From: Bacteroidia bacterium
GTDB taxonomy: Bacteria; Bacteroidota; Bacteroidia; Flavobacteriales; Schleiferiaceae
Assembly: GCA_030424545.1 (NCBI GenBank)
Contig: JAUHWL010000006.1
Location: 124,001-188,000, forward strand
Reading direction: 5' to 3'
DNA length: 64,000 nt
Below the pieces are notes generated by a model. The model searched no databases. It saw only the letters and a list, made by a program, of their open reading frames with translations, and was not told the origin of the DNA. The translations under genes were made by a program, and so were the position numbers. Below, in pieces: positions 7,763 to 16,689 of the stretch (position 1 is the stretch's first letter; each line of letters starts with the position of its first letter).

Positions 7763-8089
7763 TTAATAAAAATACTTTGCGTATCGCAAGTTAAATTGAT
7801 TGCTTAAATGAGAAAGTGCGGCTTTTAATTGTTTGTTATGGTTTGGAGATTCATGCATCATATTAAACCTCCTAATAATTTGCGCTTCATCAATTTGTTT
7901 TTTTAATTGCTCAAGCACTTCCTTTCGTTCATTAAAATTACTTACGAGAAGCAATTCGTTCGAAATGTTTGTTAAAATGTTGTTAGAGAGTTCTTCAAAT
8001 TTCTGTTGGGTTCTTATCCCAGAATTTAATTCAGCAATTAAACGAAGTCTGAAAGGCGATTGCGTAACATCCGCGGTAAGTGTTTGCAT
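7763..8089 (-). CDS. Hypothetical small helical protein
   Basis: I do not recognise this 108-residue protein. It has no signal peptide and no membrane segment. It is rich in charged and long-chain residues and is probably mostly helical, with a likely coiled-coil stretch in FNERKEVLEQLKKQIDEAQ (about residues 53-71) and a basic, aromatic end RYAKYFY. It sits alone between two terminators and is followed on the same strand by a perfect terminator hairpin, so it looks like a real monocistronic gene. Its upstream gap of about 140 bases shares no obvious signal that I can name. Confidence 0.62.
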   Translation of the reverse strand: MQTLTADVTQSPFRLRLIAELNSGIRTQQKFEELSNNILTNISNELLLVSNFNERKEVLEQLKKQIDEAQIIRRFNMMHESPNHNKQLKAALSHLSNQFNLRYAKYFY

Positions 8090-8193
8090 GGCGTGTGGTT
8101 ATTTGTCTGATTTGGACTACAAATATAGGATTCCATTATAAACCAAATTACCTAATAGTTACATTTTTTTTAAAAATTGATGCAACATTAAAA

Positions 8194-8222
8194 AAGGGGT
8201 TTTAAGATACCTTAAACCCCTT
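8194..8222 (-). terminator. Rho-independent terminator after hsp20
   Basis: AAGGGGTTTTAAG (8194-8206) and CTTAAACCCCTT (8211-8222) pair with one bulged T around a four-base loop; on the minus strand the stem is followed by a T-run. It is ten bases beyond the hsp20 stop codon. Confidence 0.82.
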
Positions 8223-8231
8223 CTGCGCAAT

Positions 8232-8663
8232 TTAGCTTATCGTTATAAGCTTTGGCTCTTTTTCTTTGGCCTTTTCTAACTTAGGTAGTGATATTGTTAA
8301 GATTCCGTTTGTGTACTTCGCACTGATCTGATCTTCATTTATTTCGTTTTTAGGCAAAGTAAAAGTTCTGCTAAAGGTTTTCTTAGTAAACTCTTTAACA
8401 TTAAATTTTTTAGTTGCTTCTTCTTTTTCTTCTTCAAATTCAGACGAAACGATAAGCTTTCCGTTTTCTACATTTAGTTTTATTTCCTCCTTAGAAAATC
8501 CAGGAATAACCAATTCAATTATATATTGCTCATCAAGTTTGGCAATGTTTGTTGCTGGAATAAAGTTTTTATCGAAAGTTTTAGAAAAATCGTTCGAAAG
8601 CACTTCGTTAATCACAGATGGAAAATCGAAATAAAAGCCGGTGTTGTTTTTTAGTGTTCTCAT
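8232..8663 (-). CDS. Small heat-shock protein, Hsp20/alpha-crystallin family
   Basis: A 143-residue ATP-independent chaperone that holds unfolding proteins. The alpha-crystallin domain runs from about residue 40 to 130: LDEQYIIELVIPGFSKEEIKL is its first strand pair, and NGILTISLPK is the typical end (A-x-x-x-n-G-v-L motif). A C-terminal I-x-I motif (LITIS) for oligomer contacts is present. The N-terminal arm has the FDFPSVINEVL stretch seen in bacterial class members. It is divergent from an M48 protease gene, with a Crp-like dyad in between; both may respond to stress. A terminator follows. Regulation by HrcA/CIRCE was looked for and not seen. Confidence 0.94.
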   Translation of the reverse strand: MRTLKNNTGFYFDFPSVINEVLSNDFSKTFDKNFIPATNIAKLDEQYIIELVIPGFSKEEIKLNVENGKLIVSSEFEEEKEEATKKFNVKEFTKKTFSRTFTLPKNEINEDQISAKYTNGILTISLPKLEKAKEKEPKLITIS

Positions 8664-8768
8664 TTTATTCTTGTTTTTAAGATTTTATTAATTTCTAAAA
8701 GGTCATGTTCAAATCAAATACCAATCTTTATTTCAGTAAGAATTGTCAATATACGCAGACAAAAAGTC

Positions 8769-8782
8769 GTGATAAGCGTCAC
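8769..8782. promoter_or_regulatory. Candidate CRP/FNR-family binding site between hsp20 and the M48 protease gene
   Basis: GTGA (8769-8772), six bases, TCAC (8779-8782), with an A next to the second half, matches the core GTGA-N6-TCAC of CRP-like regulators. It lies in the 209-base divergent gap. A shorter dyad AGACA-N3-TGTCT is nearby at about 8788-8800. No binding data; chance occurrence is possible. Confidence 0.35.
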
Positions 8783-8872
8783 AATAGAGACAGTATGTCT
8801 TGTTTTTTTTATTTTTCTTATGCGTATCCTCAACGGTCGTTTTAATTATTTTGCACGAATATTTTTAAGTAC

Positions 8873-9676
8873 ATGAAGAGGTTAAGCGTAAGTTTATTGT
8901 TGGTAGCACTAATCATAGTTGCTTGTAAAACGGTACCATTAACAGGTAGAAAAAGTTTCAAATTCATTTCCAGTTCCGAAATAAACTCCATGAGTTTTCA
9001 GCAGTATAATGAGTTGAAAAATCAATCTAAATTATCTACCAATGTGGCTCAAGTAAACGCGGTAAAGTCTGTTGGTAGTAAAATACAGGCATCAACTACC
9101 GAGTTTTTAATAAGAGAAGGTTATGAAGATTTACTAGAAGGTTATGAATGGGAATTTAATTTAATAGAAAGCCCTGACGTAAATGCATTTTGTATGCCAG
9201 GAGGAAAGGTGGCATTTTATACGGGTATTTTACCGTATTGCGAAGATGATGATGGTATAGCAGTAGTAATGGGGCATGAAATTGCTCATGCTATTGCAGA
9301 ACATGGCAATGAAAGAATGAGCCATAGCATGATTCAGCAATTTGGTGGAGTGGCACTTTCGGTAGCGCTTTCAGAACAGCCAGAAGAAACTCAACAATTG
9401 TTCGGATTGGCATATGGGGTTGGTTCTCAGTATGGTGCAATGTTGCCATTTAGCAGAAAACATGAAAGTGAGGCCGATGAATTAGGGCTTTATTTTATGG
9501 CATTGGCTGGGTTTGACCCAAGAAAAGCGCCTGAGTTTTGGAAAAGAATGAGCGAATCAGGAGGGTCTAAACCACCAGAAATGATGAGTACGCATCCATC
9601 TGATGAAACTAGAATTGCAAATTTGAACAAGCACATGGCTAGGGCATTAGAGTATTATAACTTGTCTAAAAAGTAA
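8873..9676 (+). CDS. M48 family metalloprotease, lipoprotein
   Basis: A 267-residue zinc metalloprotease of the Ste24p/HtpX-like M48 family, closest in layout to YcaL/LoiP-type envelope proteases. The active-site motif HEIAH is at about residues 134-138 (GHEIAHAIAEHGNERMS), and the third ligand is expected in the following helix at ESEADELGLYFMALAGFDP. The N-terminus is a lipoprotein signal with lipobox IVAC near residues 15-18, so the protease is probably tethered to the periplasmic face of a membrane. A final part with MMSTHPSDETRIANL matches the family end. It is divergent from hsp20, which fits a role in envelope protein quality control. Start is ATG at 8873. Confidence 0.93.
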   Translation: MKRLSVSLLLVALIIVACKTVPLTGRKSFKFISSSEINSMSFQQYNELKNQSKLSTNVAQVNAVKSVGSKIQASTTEFLIREGYEDLLEGYEWEFNLIESPDVNAFCMPGGKVAFYTGILPYCEDDDGIAVVMGHEIAHAIAEHGNERMSHSMIQQFGGVALSVALSEQPEETQQLFGLAYGVGSQYGAMLPFSRKHESEADELGLYFMALAGFDPRKAPEFWKRMSESGGSKPPEMMSTHPSDETRIANLNKHMARALEYYNLSKK

Positions 9677-9857
9677 TATAGTCTGAGAGGTTAAAATGCC
9701 TAATTATTTCGTGCAAATTTTTCTGTTCCAATTTACTTCATCTAGTAAAACAATGGCTTTAATATACTTACCTTGCGCGGCTTTTATAACCTAAAAACAT
9801 CAACAAAAAAGGGTTTTAAGACGTTGTTTTATAAATATTTCTAACATAATCATTGCC

Positions 9858-10547
9858 GTGAAACTTAGAGATTTCGCAAAAATTTATTTCGTAATTCTAC
9901 TGGCCCATTTGGCAGTTTTAGATGTGAATGAAAGTCAAGCCTTAATTTGGTTTACAAAACCCATGTTGCTTTTTAGTCTTATCGCATATTTTGTTTTAAT
10001 AACAAAAAACAGAAGCAAAAACGAGAAATATGTTTTAACAGCACTTGTTTTTAGTCTTATTGGCGATGTGCTCTTGATGTTTTCTTCGGTAAATGATTTT
10101 GGATTATTTACAGCGGGAATAGGAGCTTTCTTATTTGCGCAACTATTTTTTACTTTCGGTTTTGTTGTAGAAATGAAGGGGAAAGAGTGGTTTTTGAAAC
10201 GAAATTTTTGGTTGATTCTTCCTGTGGGTGTATATGTGTATTGGTTTATAAAAACACTCATGCCGTATTTAGGAGATTTTGTTACACCCGTTATAATTTA
10301 CGCAGTAGTGCTTATTGCAATGTTTTTTGCTGCATTAAACCGTAGCGGAGGAGTATCTCAAAAAAGCTTTTACTTGGTTTATGTAGGTGCTATTTTCTTT
10401 GTTACCTCAGATTGTATTTTGGCTTTTGCCAAGTTTAAAGGTAGCTTTCCGTATAGCTCAGTACTTGTCATGGCAACATACGGAATTGCCCAGTTTTTAA
10501 TTGTTTGGGGTGTTTTGCACAAACGTCTTAGTACGGATCAACATTAA
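9858..10547 (+). CDS. Lysoplasmalogenase family membrane protein (YhhN-like)
   Basis: A 229-residue protein with about seven or eight transmembrane helices, resembling the YhhN/TMEM86 family. Its members cleave the vinyl-ether bond of lysoplasmalogens, although many bacterial members have unproved substrates. Family-like features are SLIGDVLLMF near residue 73 and FFVTSDCILAFAKF near residue 177; their conserved aspartates are expected in the active site. The start is GTG at 9858, giving KLRDFAKIYFVILLAHLAVL as the first helix; no upstream ATG fits. It runs tail-to-tail into priA with a 20-base overlap of coding ends and has no clear terminator of its own. Confidence 0.85.
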   Translation: MKLRDFAKIYFVILLAHLAVLDVNESQALIWFTKPMLLFSLIAYFVLITKNRSKNEKYVLTALVFSLIGDVLLMFSSVNDFGLFTAGIGAFLFAQLFFTFGFVVEMKGKEWFLKRNFWLILPVGVYVYWFIKTLMPYLGDFVTPVIIYAVVLIAMFFAALNRSGGVSQKSFYLVYVGAIFFVTSDCILAFAKFKGSFPYSSVLVMATYGIAQFLIVWGVLHKRLSTDQH

Positions 10548-12972
10548 AAACACAGCGCACGCTTTTAAAAGGAGGGTGTTGATTCATGTGATGTTGCAAC
10601 TGTAGCAAATGAGTTTTTACTCGGCTAGCCGATTTCGTTTTTTCTAATTTCAACAATATTGATTTGTGGTAATACCCTTTTAATCGTTTGGAGGGTGGAT
10701 ATTCTGGGCCTAAAATCATATCTCCAAACTGTTTGCGCAAACTGCTTGCAAAGTATTCTGATGCCGCATCTAACGTTGGCATTTCTTTATGCCGAAAATC
10801 GATATGAATGAGTTTTGTGTGAGGCGGATAATGAAAAATTTTGCGCTCGGCCAACTGCTGTTTAATCATCTCCTCGTAACTATGCGCAAGCACTTGCTTA
10901 ATGATGTGATGGTCTGGTTTAAAACTTTGAATTAAGACTTTTCCTTGCTCGTTGCGTCTTCCTGCTCTTCCTGCAACTTGTTCCATAAGTTGATAGGCGC
11001 GTTCTTGAGCTCTAAAATCAGGGTAATAAAGGAGGCTATCGGCACTTACAATACCTACCAATAACACATCTGTAAAGTCTAGCCCTTTGGTAACCATTTG
11101 GGTACCTATAAGAATATCTACATCGCCTTTTTCAAATTTTGTAATGATGTTTTCAAAAGCGTTTTTCTTACGTGTAGAATCTAGATCCAAACGGGCGATT
11201 TTAGATTCAGGTAAAAGGGTTTGTAGTTCTTCTTCTAATTTTTCGGTGCCAAAGCCAACTTCTTTTAACTCATGATTGCCGCACTGTGGGCATTTAGGCG
11301 ATGGTTTTGTGCTAAATCCACAATAATGACATTTTAAAAGATTACTGAATTTATGGTAGGTAAGCGAAATATCGCACTGCACACATTCTTGTGTATGTCC
11401 GCAACTTGTGCATTGTACAACGGGCGTATATCCACGCCTATTCTGAAACAGAATTACCTTTTTATTATTCTTTAGCGTTTCTTCAATGGCACCGAGAAGT
11501 TGCGGTGAAAAGTGCCCGTGCATACTTTTCCAAAGTGTTTCTTTTCTAACATCTACAACATCAATTACAGGCATTTTCACTCCACCAAATCGTTCTGTTA
11601 ACTGTACCGTTTTAAACTTATTAACTAAACCGTTGTAGTAGCTTTCTGCACTTGGGGTTGCAGAACCAAGTAAAATGGGGCAGTTGTTGAGCTTCGCCAG
11701 AAAAAGTGCCGCGTCTCTGGCGTTATACCTTGGTGCTGGATCTTGCTGTTTAAAAGAAGAATCGTGCTCTTCGTCTATCACAATTATGCCCAAATTTTCT
11801 AAGGGCAGCAAAAGGGCGCTTCGGGCACCTAAAAGAATTAAGGGCTCATTTTCGGTGAGTAATCTTTTGTACACGGCAAGGCGCTCTCTATGCGATAATC
11901 TAGAATGATACACAACAACTTGGTTGCCAAAATGCAACTGTAAACGGTTGGTGAGCTGCGTTGTTAACGATATTTCGGGCACTAAATACAATGCGCGGTT
12001 ATGTCTTTTAAGTGCTTCTTGTATTAGGCAGATGTAAATTTCTGTTTTGCCCGATGAGGTTACACCATGCAATAAAACCGGTTTATTTTCGGCAAAACCA
12101 GCATGAATATTTCTTAAGGTAAGCTCTTGCGATTTGCTAAGCTCTATTTGTTTGGCTGGCTTGGTTTTTAAAGGTGCCGATAATTGATCTTCTTGCGTTA
12201 AAACATTTTTTTTGATTAAACTTTTTAATGATGTTTTAGCTGCATCGGCCAATTGCAAAACTTCTTTTTCTAGTATTTGGTCTGTTTGCTGGGTAGATTT
12301 TAAATCTAAAAATGCCAACAATATTTGTTGCTGTTTTGGCGATTTCTGAAGCTCATCTAAAATGCCAACGAGCTCTTTTTCTGTAAAATCTTTAATTAGC
12401 TTTAAATACGTATGCGTTTTGGGTTTGAGTTGCGTTTTTAATTCTTCGGCCAGGAAAACGGCATTTTTATCTAGCAGTTTTTGAATAACCCGCATTGGGT
12501 TTTGCAGTTCTAAAATTTTTGCCGCATCAAGCATATTTATTTGATGCTGGACTTCTAGCGCTTCTAAAATTAAAAATTCTTGGTCGCTTAACGTATTCCA
12601 ATCTTCGGTAAAAGAGGGGTTAAGCATAATGTTCGACTCGCTTTCTATTTTTAAGCTAGCCGGAAGTGCTGCATTCATTACATCGCCTATAGTACACATG
12701 TAGTAGTTACTCAACCACTCCCAAAACTTAAGCTGTGTAGGCGATACAATGGGTTGATGGTCTAAAACATCTATAATCTCTTTGGAAGGGTATTGGGGTT
12801 GGTTGGTATGCAAGCTATGTACAATACCTGTATAAAGTTTTCTTTTTCCCAGCGGCACTACAATTCTATGGCCTACGGCAATTTTATTTTGCAGCTGTTG
12901 AGGTACCAAATAGGTAAACGGTAATGGTGTGGCCAAGGGCAAAATCACATCGGTAAAAAGTGATTGTTGCAT
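10528..12972 (-). CDS. priA: Primosomal protein N' (PriA helicase)
   Basis: Replication-restart helicase that reloads the replisome at stalled forks. The 814 residues show the N-terminal 3'-DNA-binding domain (residues 1-100, ending in MCTIGDVMNAALPASLK), a helicase core with Walker A GVTSSGKTEIYI near residue 305, DEEHDSSFKQ (DEAH box) near 400, and a zinc region with CTSCGHTQECVQCD and CHYCGFS...CPQCGNH around 520-560. Helicase motif VI region VAGRAGRRNEQGKV is present. It is the last gene of a minus-strand group: unknown secreted protein, pfkA, priA, with two bases to pfkA. It converges with the lysoplasmalogenase gene. Confidence 0.97.
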   Translation of the reverse strand: MQQSLFTDVILPLATPLPFTYLVPQQLQNKIAVGHRIVVPLGKRKLYTGIVHSLHTNQPQYPSKEIIDVLDHQPIVSPTQLKFWEWLSNYYMCTIGDVMNAALPASLKIESESNIMLNPSFTEDWNTLSDQEFLILEALEVQHQINMLDAAKILELQNPMRVIQKLLDKNAVFLAEELKTQLKPKTHTYLKLIKDFTEKELVGILDELQKSPKQQQILLAFLDLKSTQQTDQILEKEVLQLADAAKTSLKSLIKKNVLTQEDQLSAPLKTKPAKQIELSKSQELTLRNIHAGFAENKPVLLHGVTSSGKTEIYICLIQEALKRHNRALYLVPEISLTTQLTNRLQLHFGNQVVVYHSRLSHRERLAVYKRLLTENEPLILLGARSALLLPLENLGIIVIDEEHDSSFKQQDPAPRYNARDAALFLAKLNNCPILLGSATPSAESYYNGLVNKFKTVQLTERFGGVKMPVIDVVDVRKETLWKSMHGHFSPQLLGAIEETLKNNKKVILFQNRRGYTPVVQCTSCGHTQECVQCDISLTYHKFSNLLKCHYCGFSTKPSPKCPQCGNHELKEVGFGTEKLEEELQTLLPESKIARLDLDSTRKKNAFENIITKFEKGDVDILIGTQMVTKGLDFTDVLLVGIVSADSLLYYPDFRAQERAYQLMEQVAGRAGRRNEQGKVLIQSFKPDHHIIKQVLAHSYEEMIKQQLAERKIFHYPPHTKLIHIDFRHKEMPTLDAASEYFASSLRKQFGDMILGPEYPPSKRLKGYYHKSILLKLEKTKSASRVKTHLLQLQHHMNQHPPFKSVRCVFNVDPY

Positions 12973-12974
12973 TT

Positions 12975-13943
12975 TTAAGAAAGTACATTTACCAACTCTA
13001 AAAGCTGACTGTTAATTTTATTGTGATGTTTTGTTGCCATACTAAACGGAGTTAAAACAAAATTTTTGTGATGTAGTCCTACCATTTTATTTGTCTCGCC
13101 TTTTAATAATTCTACAACAGCTTTGTTGCCTAAACCACTCGCCAAAACCCTGTCAAACGCACTTGGGCTTCCTCCTCGTTGTATATGGCCTAGAACCGTT
13201 ACTTTGGTTTCCCAGTGGCTAAATTTGGAACCTACAGATTTTGCTAGTTCATAAGCTCCGCCAGATTCATCGCCTTCTGCAACAATGATAATGGCGCTGC
13301 TTTTATGATTTTTCCACCCTTTTTCTAACGTGTCAATCAAGCTATTAACGTAGGTAGTTGTTTCAGGAATTAAAACCGTTTCGGCACCAGAAGCAATGCC
13401 AGAACGCAATGCTATAAATCCAGCATCTCGGCCCATAACTTCTACAAAAAATAACCGGTTGTGTGCATCTGCCGTATCTCTAATTTTATCAACAGCTTGT
13501 ACCACGGTGTTCACGGCCGTATCGTATCCTATGGTACTGTCGGTACCAAATAAATCATTGTCTATGGTTCCTGGGCAGCCTATTACAGGTATTCCAAACT
13601 CAGTGTTTAATGTCATAGCCCCTCTAAAAGAGCCATCGCCACCAATAACCACAACGCCTTCAATGCCTTCCTTCTGAAGATTGGCAAAGGCCACTTTTCT
13701 TCCTTCTGGAGTTAAAAAATCTTTACTTCGTGCAGTCTTTAAAAAAGTTCCTCCTCTATGGATAATATTGCTCACAGAAAGGTGAGAGAGCGGGGTAAAA
13801 TCACCTTCAATCATGCCTTGAAATCCCCTGCATATACCGGTTACTTGTACATCAGATTTTAACGCTGTTCTAACAACGGCTCTTACACAAGCGTTCATTC
13901 CAGGGGCGTCTCCACCAGAAGTAAGTACAGCAATTTTTTTCAT
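12975..13943 (-). CDS. pfkA: 6-phosphofructokinase
   Basis: ATP-dependent phosphofructokinase of glycolysis, converting fructose 6-phosphate to fructose 1,6-bisphosphate in the cytoplasm. At 322 residues it is of bacterial PfkA length. Motifs read in order: ATP-site LTSGGDAPGMNACVRAVVR at the N-terminus, GGDGSFRGAM near residue 103, the catalytic PGTIDNDLFGTD near 125 (catalytic Asp in TIDND), EVMGRDAGF near 170 and HIQRGGSPSAFDRVLA near 250. It lies eight bases after an unknown secreted protein gene and two bases before priA, so all three appear co-transcribed; pairing with priA has no clear functional logic. Confidence 0.97.
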   Translation of the reverse strand: MKKIAVLTSGGDAPGMNACVRAVVRTALKSDVQVTGICRGFQGMIEGDFTPLSHLSVSNIIHRGGTFLKTARSKDFLTPEGRKVAFANLQKEGIEGVVVIGGDGSFRGAMTLNTEFGIPVIGCPGTIDNDLFGTDSTIGYDTAVNTVVQAVDKIRDTADAHNRLFFVEVMGRDAGFIALRSGIASGAETVLIPETTTYVNSLIDTLEKGWKNHKSSAIIIVAEGDESGGAYELAKSVGSKFSHWETKVTVLGHIQRGGSPSAFDRVLASGLGNKAVVELLKGETNKMVGLHHKNFVLTPFSMATKHHNKINSQLLELVNVLS

Positions 13944-13951
13944 GGTAGAAA

Positions 13952-14914
13952 TTATTCTTCTGCGTAATCAAGCACAAATTGCTCTATTCTTTCGTTTAAA
14001 TCGGTTTGAGAATCGAGAAGACTTTGTAAGATTTTTTCTAGTTTTAGTTTGCTCTTTTCTACTTTTTTTTCGTCTTCGTCATAGCGCGCTTCATCAAGGT
14101 TAGAGAGTTCTTCATACAAATCTAAATCTGCTGCTTCTTTAATATTCTCCAAATAGTCTATAACGGCACTAAGTAAATAGTCATCGGCACGCTCATCTTC
14201 TTCTACATAGTAAACATAATCGTTTACCGTTTTTGCTGATAAAAGCGCTTCTTCTGCGGCTTCGCCCATGCCTTGGCGTAGGTCTTCAAAATTGTCGAAT
14301 TGATTCTTTTTAATTTGACTCAACATTTCTTCTACTTTATAGGGTACCGCGCTGTATGTAGCACGCATATCTTCTACATAAATAGAAAGAGAACGCAAGG
14401 TATTAAGTTTTGGCAAGGTAGGATCTACCATAGCGTTTACGGTGTATGTGCCTGTAAAGTAATCTTCGTTGCTTGTCCAACGATATTCGCAATCATCTAC
14501 CAAATCTTCCATGTAATAAAAAGCATCTTGAAAACTGCGCATATTGCTTTCAGATTCAGAGGCCGTTTTGCTTAAAGCTCTAACAGAATCATAAACCACG
14601 GTGTAAGCTTCCATGTATGTGTTTAAAATGCGCATATAGTCGTTTCTAAGGGCAGAATCTCCTTTATAAGCGGGCATGCGCGATACATTTTTCATAGTGG
14701 CAGCCAGTTGGGTGGTTACCATGTCTCGTCCTTTAATTAGTCTGTTCTCGTCTGTTTGCAGCAGTGTGGTTTTGTAAAAAATGGTTTGTTTTGATCTTAT
14801 TTTACGTTGCTCACTTGCAATTTTTCTGTAGTAAGAAGATGCATTTCCTTGCGCAAATGAAAAGTTGCTGATAAAAAATGCAGCTATTAAAAGAGAAAGT
14901 ATAGATGTTTTCAT
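13952..14914 (-). CDS. Hypothetical secreted helical protein
   Basis: I do not recognise a family with confidence. The 320-residue product has a signal peptide (MKTSILSLLIAAFFISNFSFAQG, cleavage near FAQ). The rest is acidic and mostly helical, with long heptad-like stretches and runs such as YVEEDERADDYLL and LSNLDEARYDEDEKKVEK (about residues 230-290) that suggest coiled coils. Tyr and Asp/Glu are frequent and no Cys of note is seen beyond DDCEYRW. It is the first gene of the operon with pfkA and priA. A periplasmic or surface location is likely, the function is unknown. Confidence 0.72.
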   Translation of the reverse strand: MKTSILSLLIAAFFISNFSFAQGNASSYYRKIASEQRKIRSKQTIFYKTTLLQTDENRLIKGRDMVTTQLAATMKNVSRMPAYKGDSALRNDYMRILNTYMEAYTVVYDSVRALSKTASESESNMRSFQDAFYYMEDLVDDCEYRWTSNEDYFTGTYTVNAMVDPTLPKLNTLRSLSIYVEDMRATYSAVPYKVEEMLSQIKKNQFDNFEDLRQGMGEAAEEALLSAKTVNDYVYYVEEDERADDYLLSAVIDYLENIKEAADLDLYEELSNLDEARYDEDEKKVEKSKLKLEKILQSLLDSQTDLNERIEQFVLDYAEE

Positions 14915-15007
14915 GAATTCGAATTTAATAGTGACTCATCAAAGTTGTTAAATGCTTTTTGTTTGGCAATGGTTTTTAGTCAATACTTTTTTATACTGCA
15001 AAAAATA

Positions 15008-16177
15008 TCATTTTTCAAAACGTTGGTTGTGTTTGCCTTTAAACATATCATAACGAAGCAAAAGTGCTTCTAGTGGGCCGTTAAAGAACTTTTTCTTCCA
15101 AGTTGGTTTTAAGCCAATATGTTTTATAGAATCTAAATCGGCAGTAAGAATATATACTTCCCAGCCGGCATAGCTATGTTTTAATTTGGTGCCAATTTCG
15201 CTATACAGCTTTTCGTTTTGGCTTTGTATTTTTTTGTTGTACGGAGGGTTCATCACCATGATACCTGTTTCTGCAGGTGCATCATCGGTTAAAAAATCGG
15301 CTCGTTTGGTTCTTATTAAATCATCAAACATGGCGTGTGTAATGTTTGCTCTAGCGGCTTCTAGCGCTTCTGCTTCAATATCTCTACCTAAAATTTTTCC
15401 TTCGTACTCAATTGTTCTTTTTAGGGCGCTGGTGCGTATGGTTTCAAAAAGATTTGCGTCATAATCTCTCCAATAGGTAAAGCTAAAATCAGATCTAAAA
15501 ACCCCTGCAGGAAGCTTGCTGGCTAACATGGCGGCTTCTATTACAAACGTACCGCTACCGCACATAGGGTCGAAAAATAATTTTCCACCGTTCCATTTTG
15601 TAAAATGAATGATGCCTGCAGCAAGTACTTCGCTTAGCGGGGCAAACCCTGCTTCTTTGTGGTAACCACGCCTATGCAAACTATCTCCACTACTGTTTAA
15701 GTACACTTCGGCCTCATAATTGTTCAAGTAAATGCCAATAGAAATGTTGGCAAATTTGGTGTCGATGTTGGGGCGTTTGCCATCATGCGCCTCTTTAAAA
15801 CAATCTACAACGGCATCTTTTGCTTTAAAAGCAGCATACAGCGTGTTGTTGAATATGGGCGATTGACCAGAAACATGAAACGAGAATGTATTGTCAATGT
15901 CAAATATTTCGGTCCAATCTATTTTTGCTAAGGCTTTGTAATAGCTATCATCATCTCTAAACCGGATGCGTTTTATAGGTTTTAAAACTTTTATGGCCGT
16001 TCTAAGCAAAAAGTTGCACTTGTATATAAAGCCTAAATCGCCTGTGCATTTTACAGCCCGATTTTGGATTTCAACATTTCTACCGCCAATGCTGCGCACT
16101 TCATCGGCCAAAACCTCTTCAAGCCCAAAAAGTGTGGTAATGGTTAAATTGTAATCTGGTGCGCTATTTTCTTTCAA
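15008..16177 (-). CDS. THUMP domain class I SAM-dependent RNA methyltransferase (RlmL N-terminal-half type)
   Basis: RNA guanine-N2 methyltransferase of the RlmK/L and Trm14 group, most likely acting on 23S rRNA. It has an N-terminal THUMP domain (residues about 50-160, with FSFHVSGQSPIFNNTLYAAFKAKDAVVDC at its end) and a Rossmann methyltransferase domain: FFDPMCGSGTFVIEAAM near residue 200 is the SAM-binding loop, DIEAEALEAARAN binds the cofactor, and MVMNPPY near 320 is the N-P-P-Y motif for base amino groups. At 389 residues it lacks the RlmK half seen in E. coli RlmL, as usual in Bacteroidota. It overlaps the lipoprotein gene upstream by 14 bases. Confidence 0.93.
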   Translation of the reverse strand: MKENSAPDYNLTITTLFGLEEVLADEVRSIGGRNVEIQNRAVKCTGDLGFIYKCNFLLRTAIKVLKPIKRIRFRDDDSYYKALAKIDWTEIFDIDNTFSFHVSGQSPIFNNTLYAAFKAKDAVVDCFKEAHDGKRPNIDTKFANISIGIYLNNYEAEVYLNSSGDSLHRRGYHKEAGFAPLSEVLAAGIIHFTKWNGGKLFFDPMCGSGTFVIEAAMLASKLPAGVFRSDFSFTYWRDYDANLFETIRTSALKRTIEYEGKILGRDIEAEALEAARANITHAMFDDLIRTKRADFLTDDAPAETGIMVMNPPYNKKIQSQNEKLYSEIGTKLKHSYAGWEVYILTADLDSIKHIGLKPTWKKKFFNGPLEALLLRYDMFKGKHNQRFEK

Positions 16178-16523
16178 TGATTTTTATTTTGGATGTAAAT
16201 GTAGGTTTTGATTTTTCTGAATACGAGCAGTTAGGGAAAATTATTTCGCCCGCAACCTCTTCGTTTGCCGGAATTGTAAAGACAATAGAGTCGCTGTGCA
16301 TTTCTGCACCACGCGTTAAAAGTACATTGTATTGGGCCACAACAAACTTTGTGCTGGTAAGTTTTACATCTACACTGTACACACTATCTAAGCTTGATAT
16401 TTGGTACATTTTTAATTCTTCGTGTGTGGTTTTTACATCTTGATTTTCTTCTGTGGTTTTGGCTGGTTCACTACATTGTGAGAAGAAAGCAATAATAACA
16501 GCGAATACAATAATCTTTTTCAT
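16164..16523 (-). CDS. Hypothetical lipoprotein
   Basis: The open frame starts at 16547, but I chose the internal ATG at 16523 because it gives a clean lipoprotein signal MKKIIVFAVIIAFFSQCSE with the Cys at position 17. The mature part has about 100 residues, acidic at first, then beta-rich with KLTSTKFVVAQYNVLLTRG and IFPNCSYSEKSKPTF, and a lysine-rich end. No family is recognised. Its end overlaps the methyltransferase start codon by 14 bases, so the two are translationally coupled, although their functions look unrelated. Confidence 0.72.
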   Translation of the reverse strand: MKKIIVFAVIIAFFSQCSEPAKTTEENQDVKTTHEELKMYQISSLDSVYSVDVKLTSTKFVVAQYNVLLTRGAEMHSDSIVFTIPANEEVAGEIIFPNCSYSEKSKPTFTSKIKIIERK

Positions 16524-16648
16524 CTTAAATAACTTACTTATTAGCAAACAGCAACGTTACAGAATTAATTAAATTTAAACGCGTTATTCTAATTCCTTTT
16601 TACAAGGATATTGTACCGTTTATTAAGACGTTATAAAGGGCTATTAAC

Positions 16649-16665
16649 TTGGCATAAAAATTGAA
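16649..16665 (+). promoter_or_regulatory. Sigma-54-like promoter before the small secreted protein gene
   Basis: TTGGCATA (16649-16656), four bases, TTGAA (16661-16665) fits the sigma-54 pattern YTGGCACG-N4-TTGCW in spacing, with GG at -24 and GA in place of GC at -12. The transcription start would be near 16676, 14 bases before the ATG at 16690. The deviation at -12 keeps this a candidate only. Confidence 0.4.
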
Positions 16666-16689
16666 AATTACTAGACAAATATTATAATT

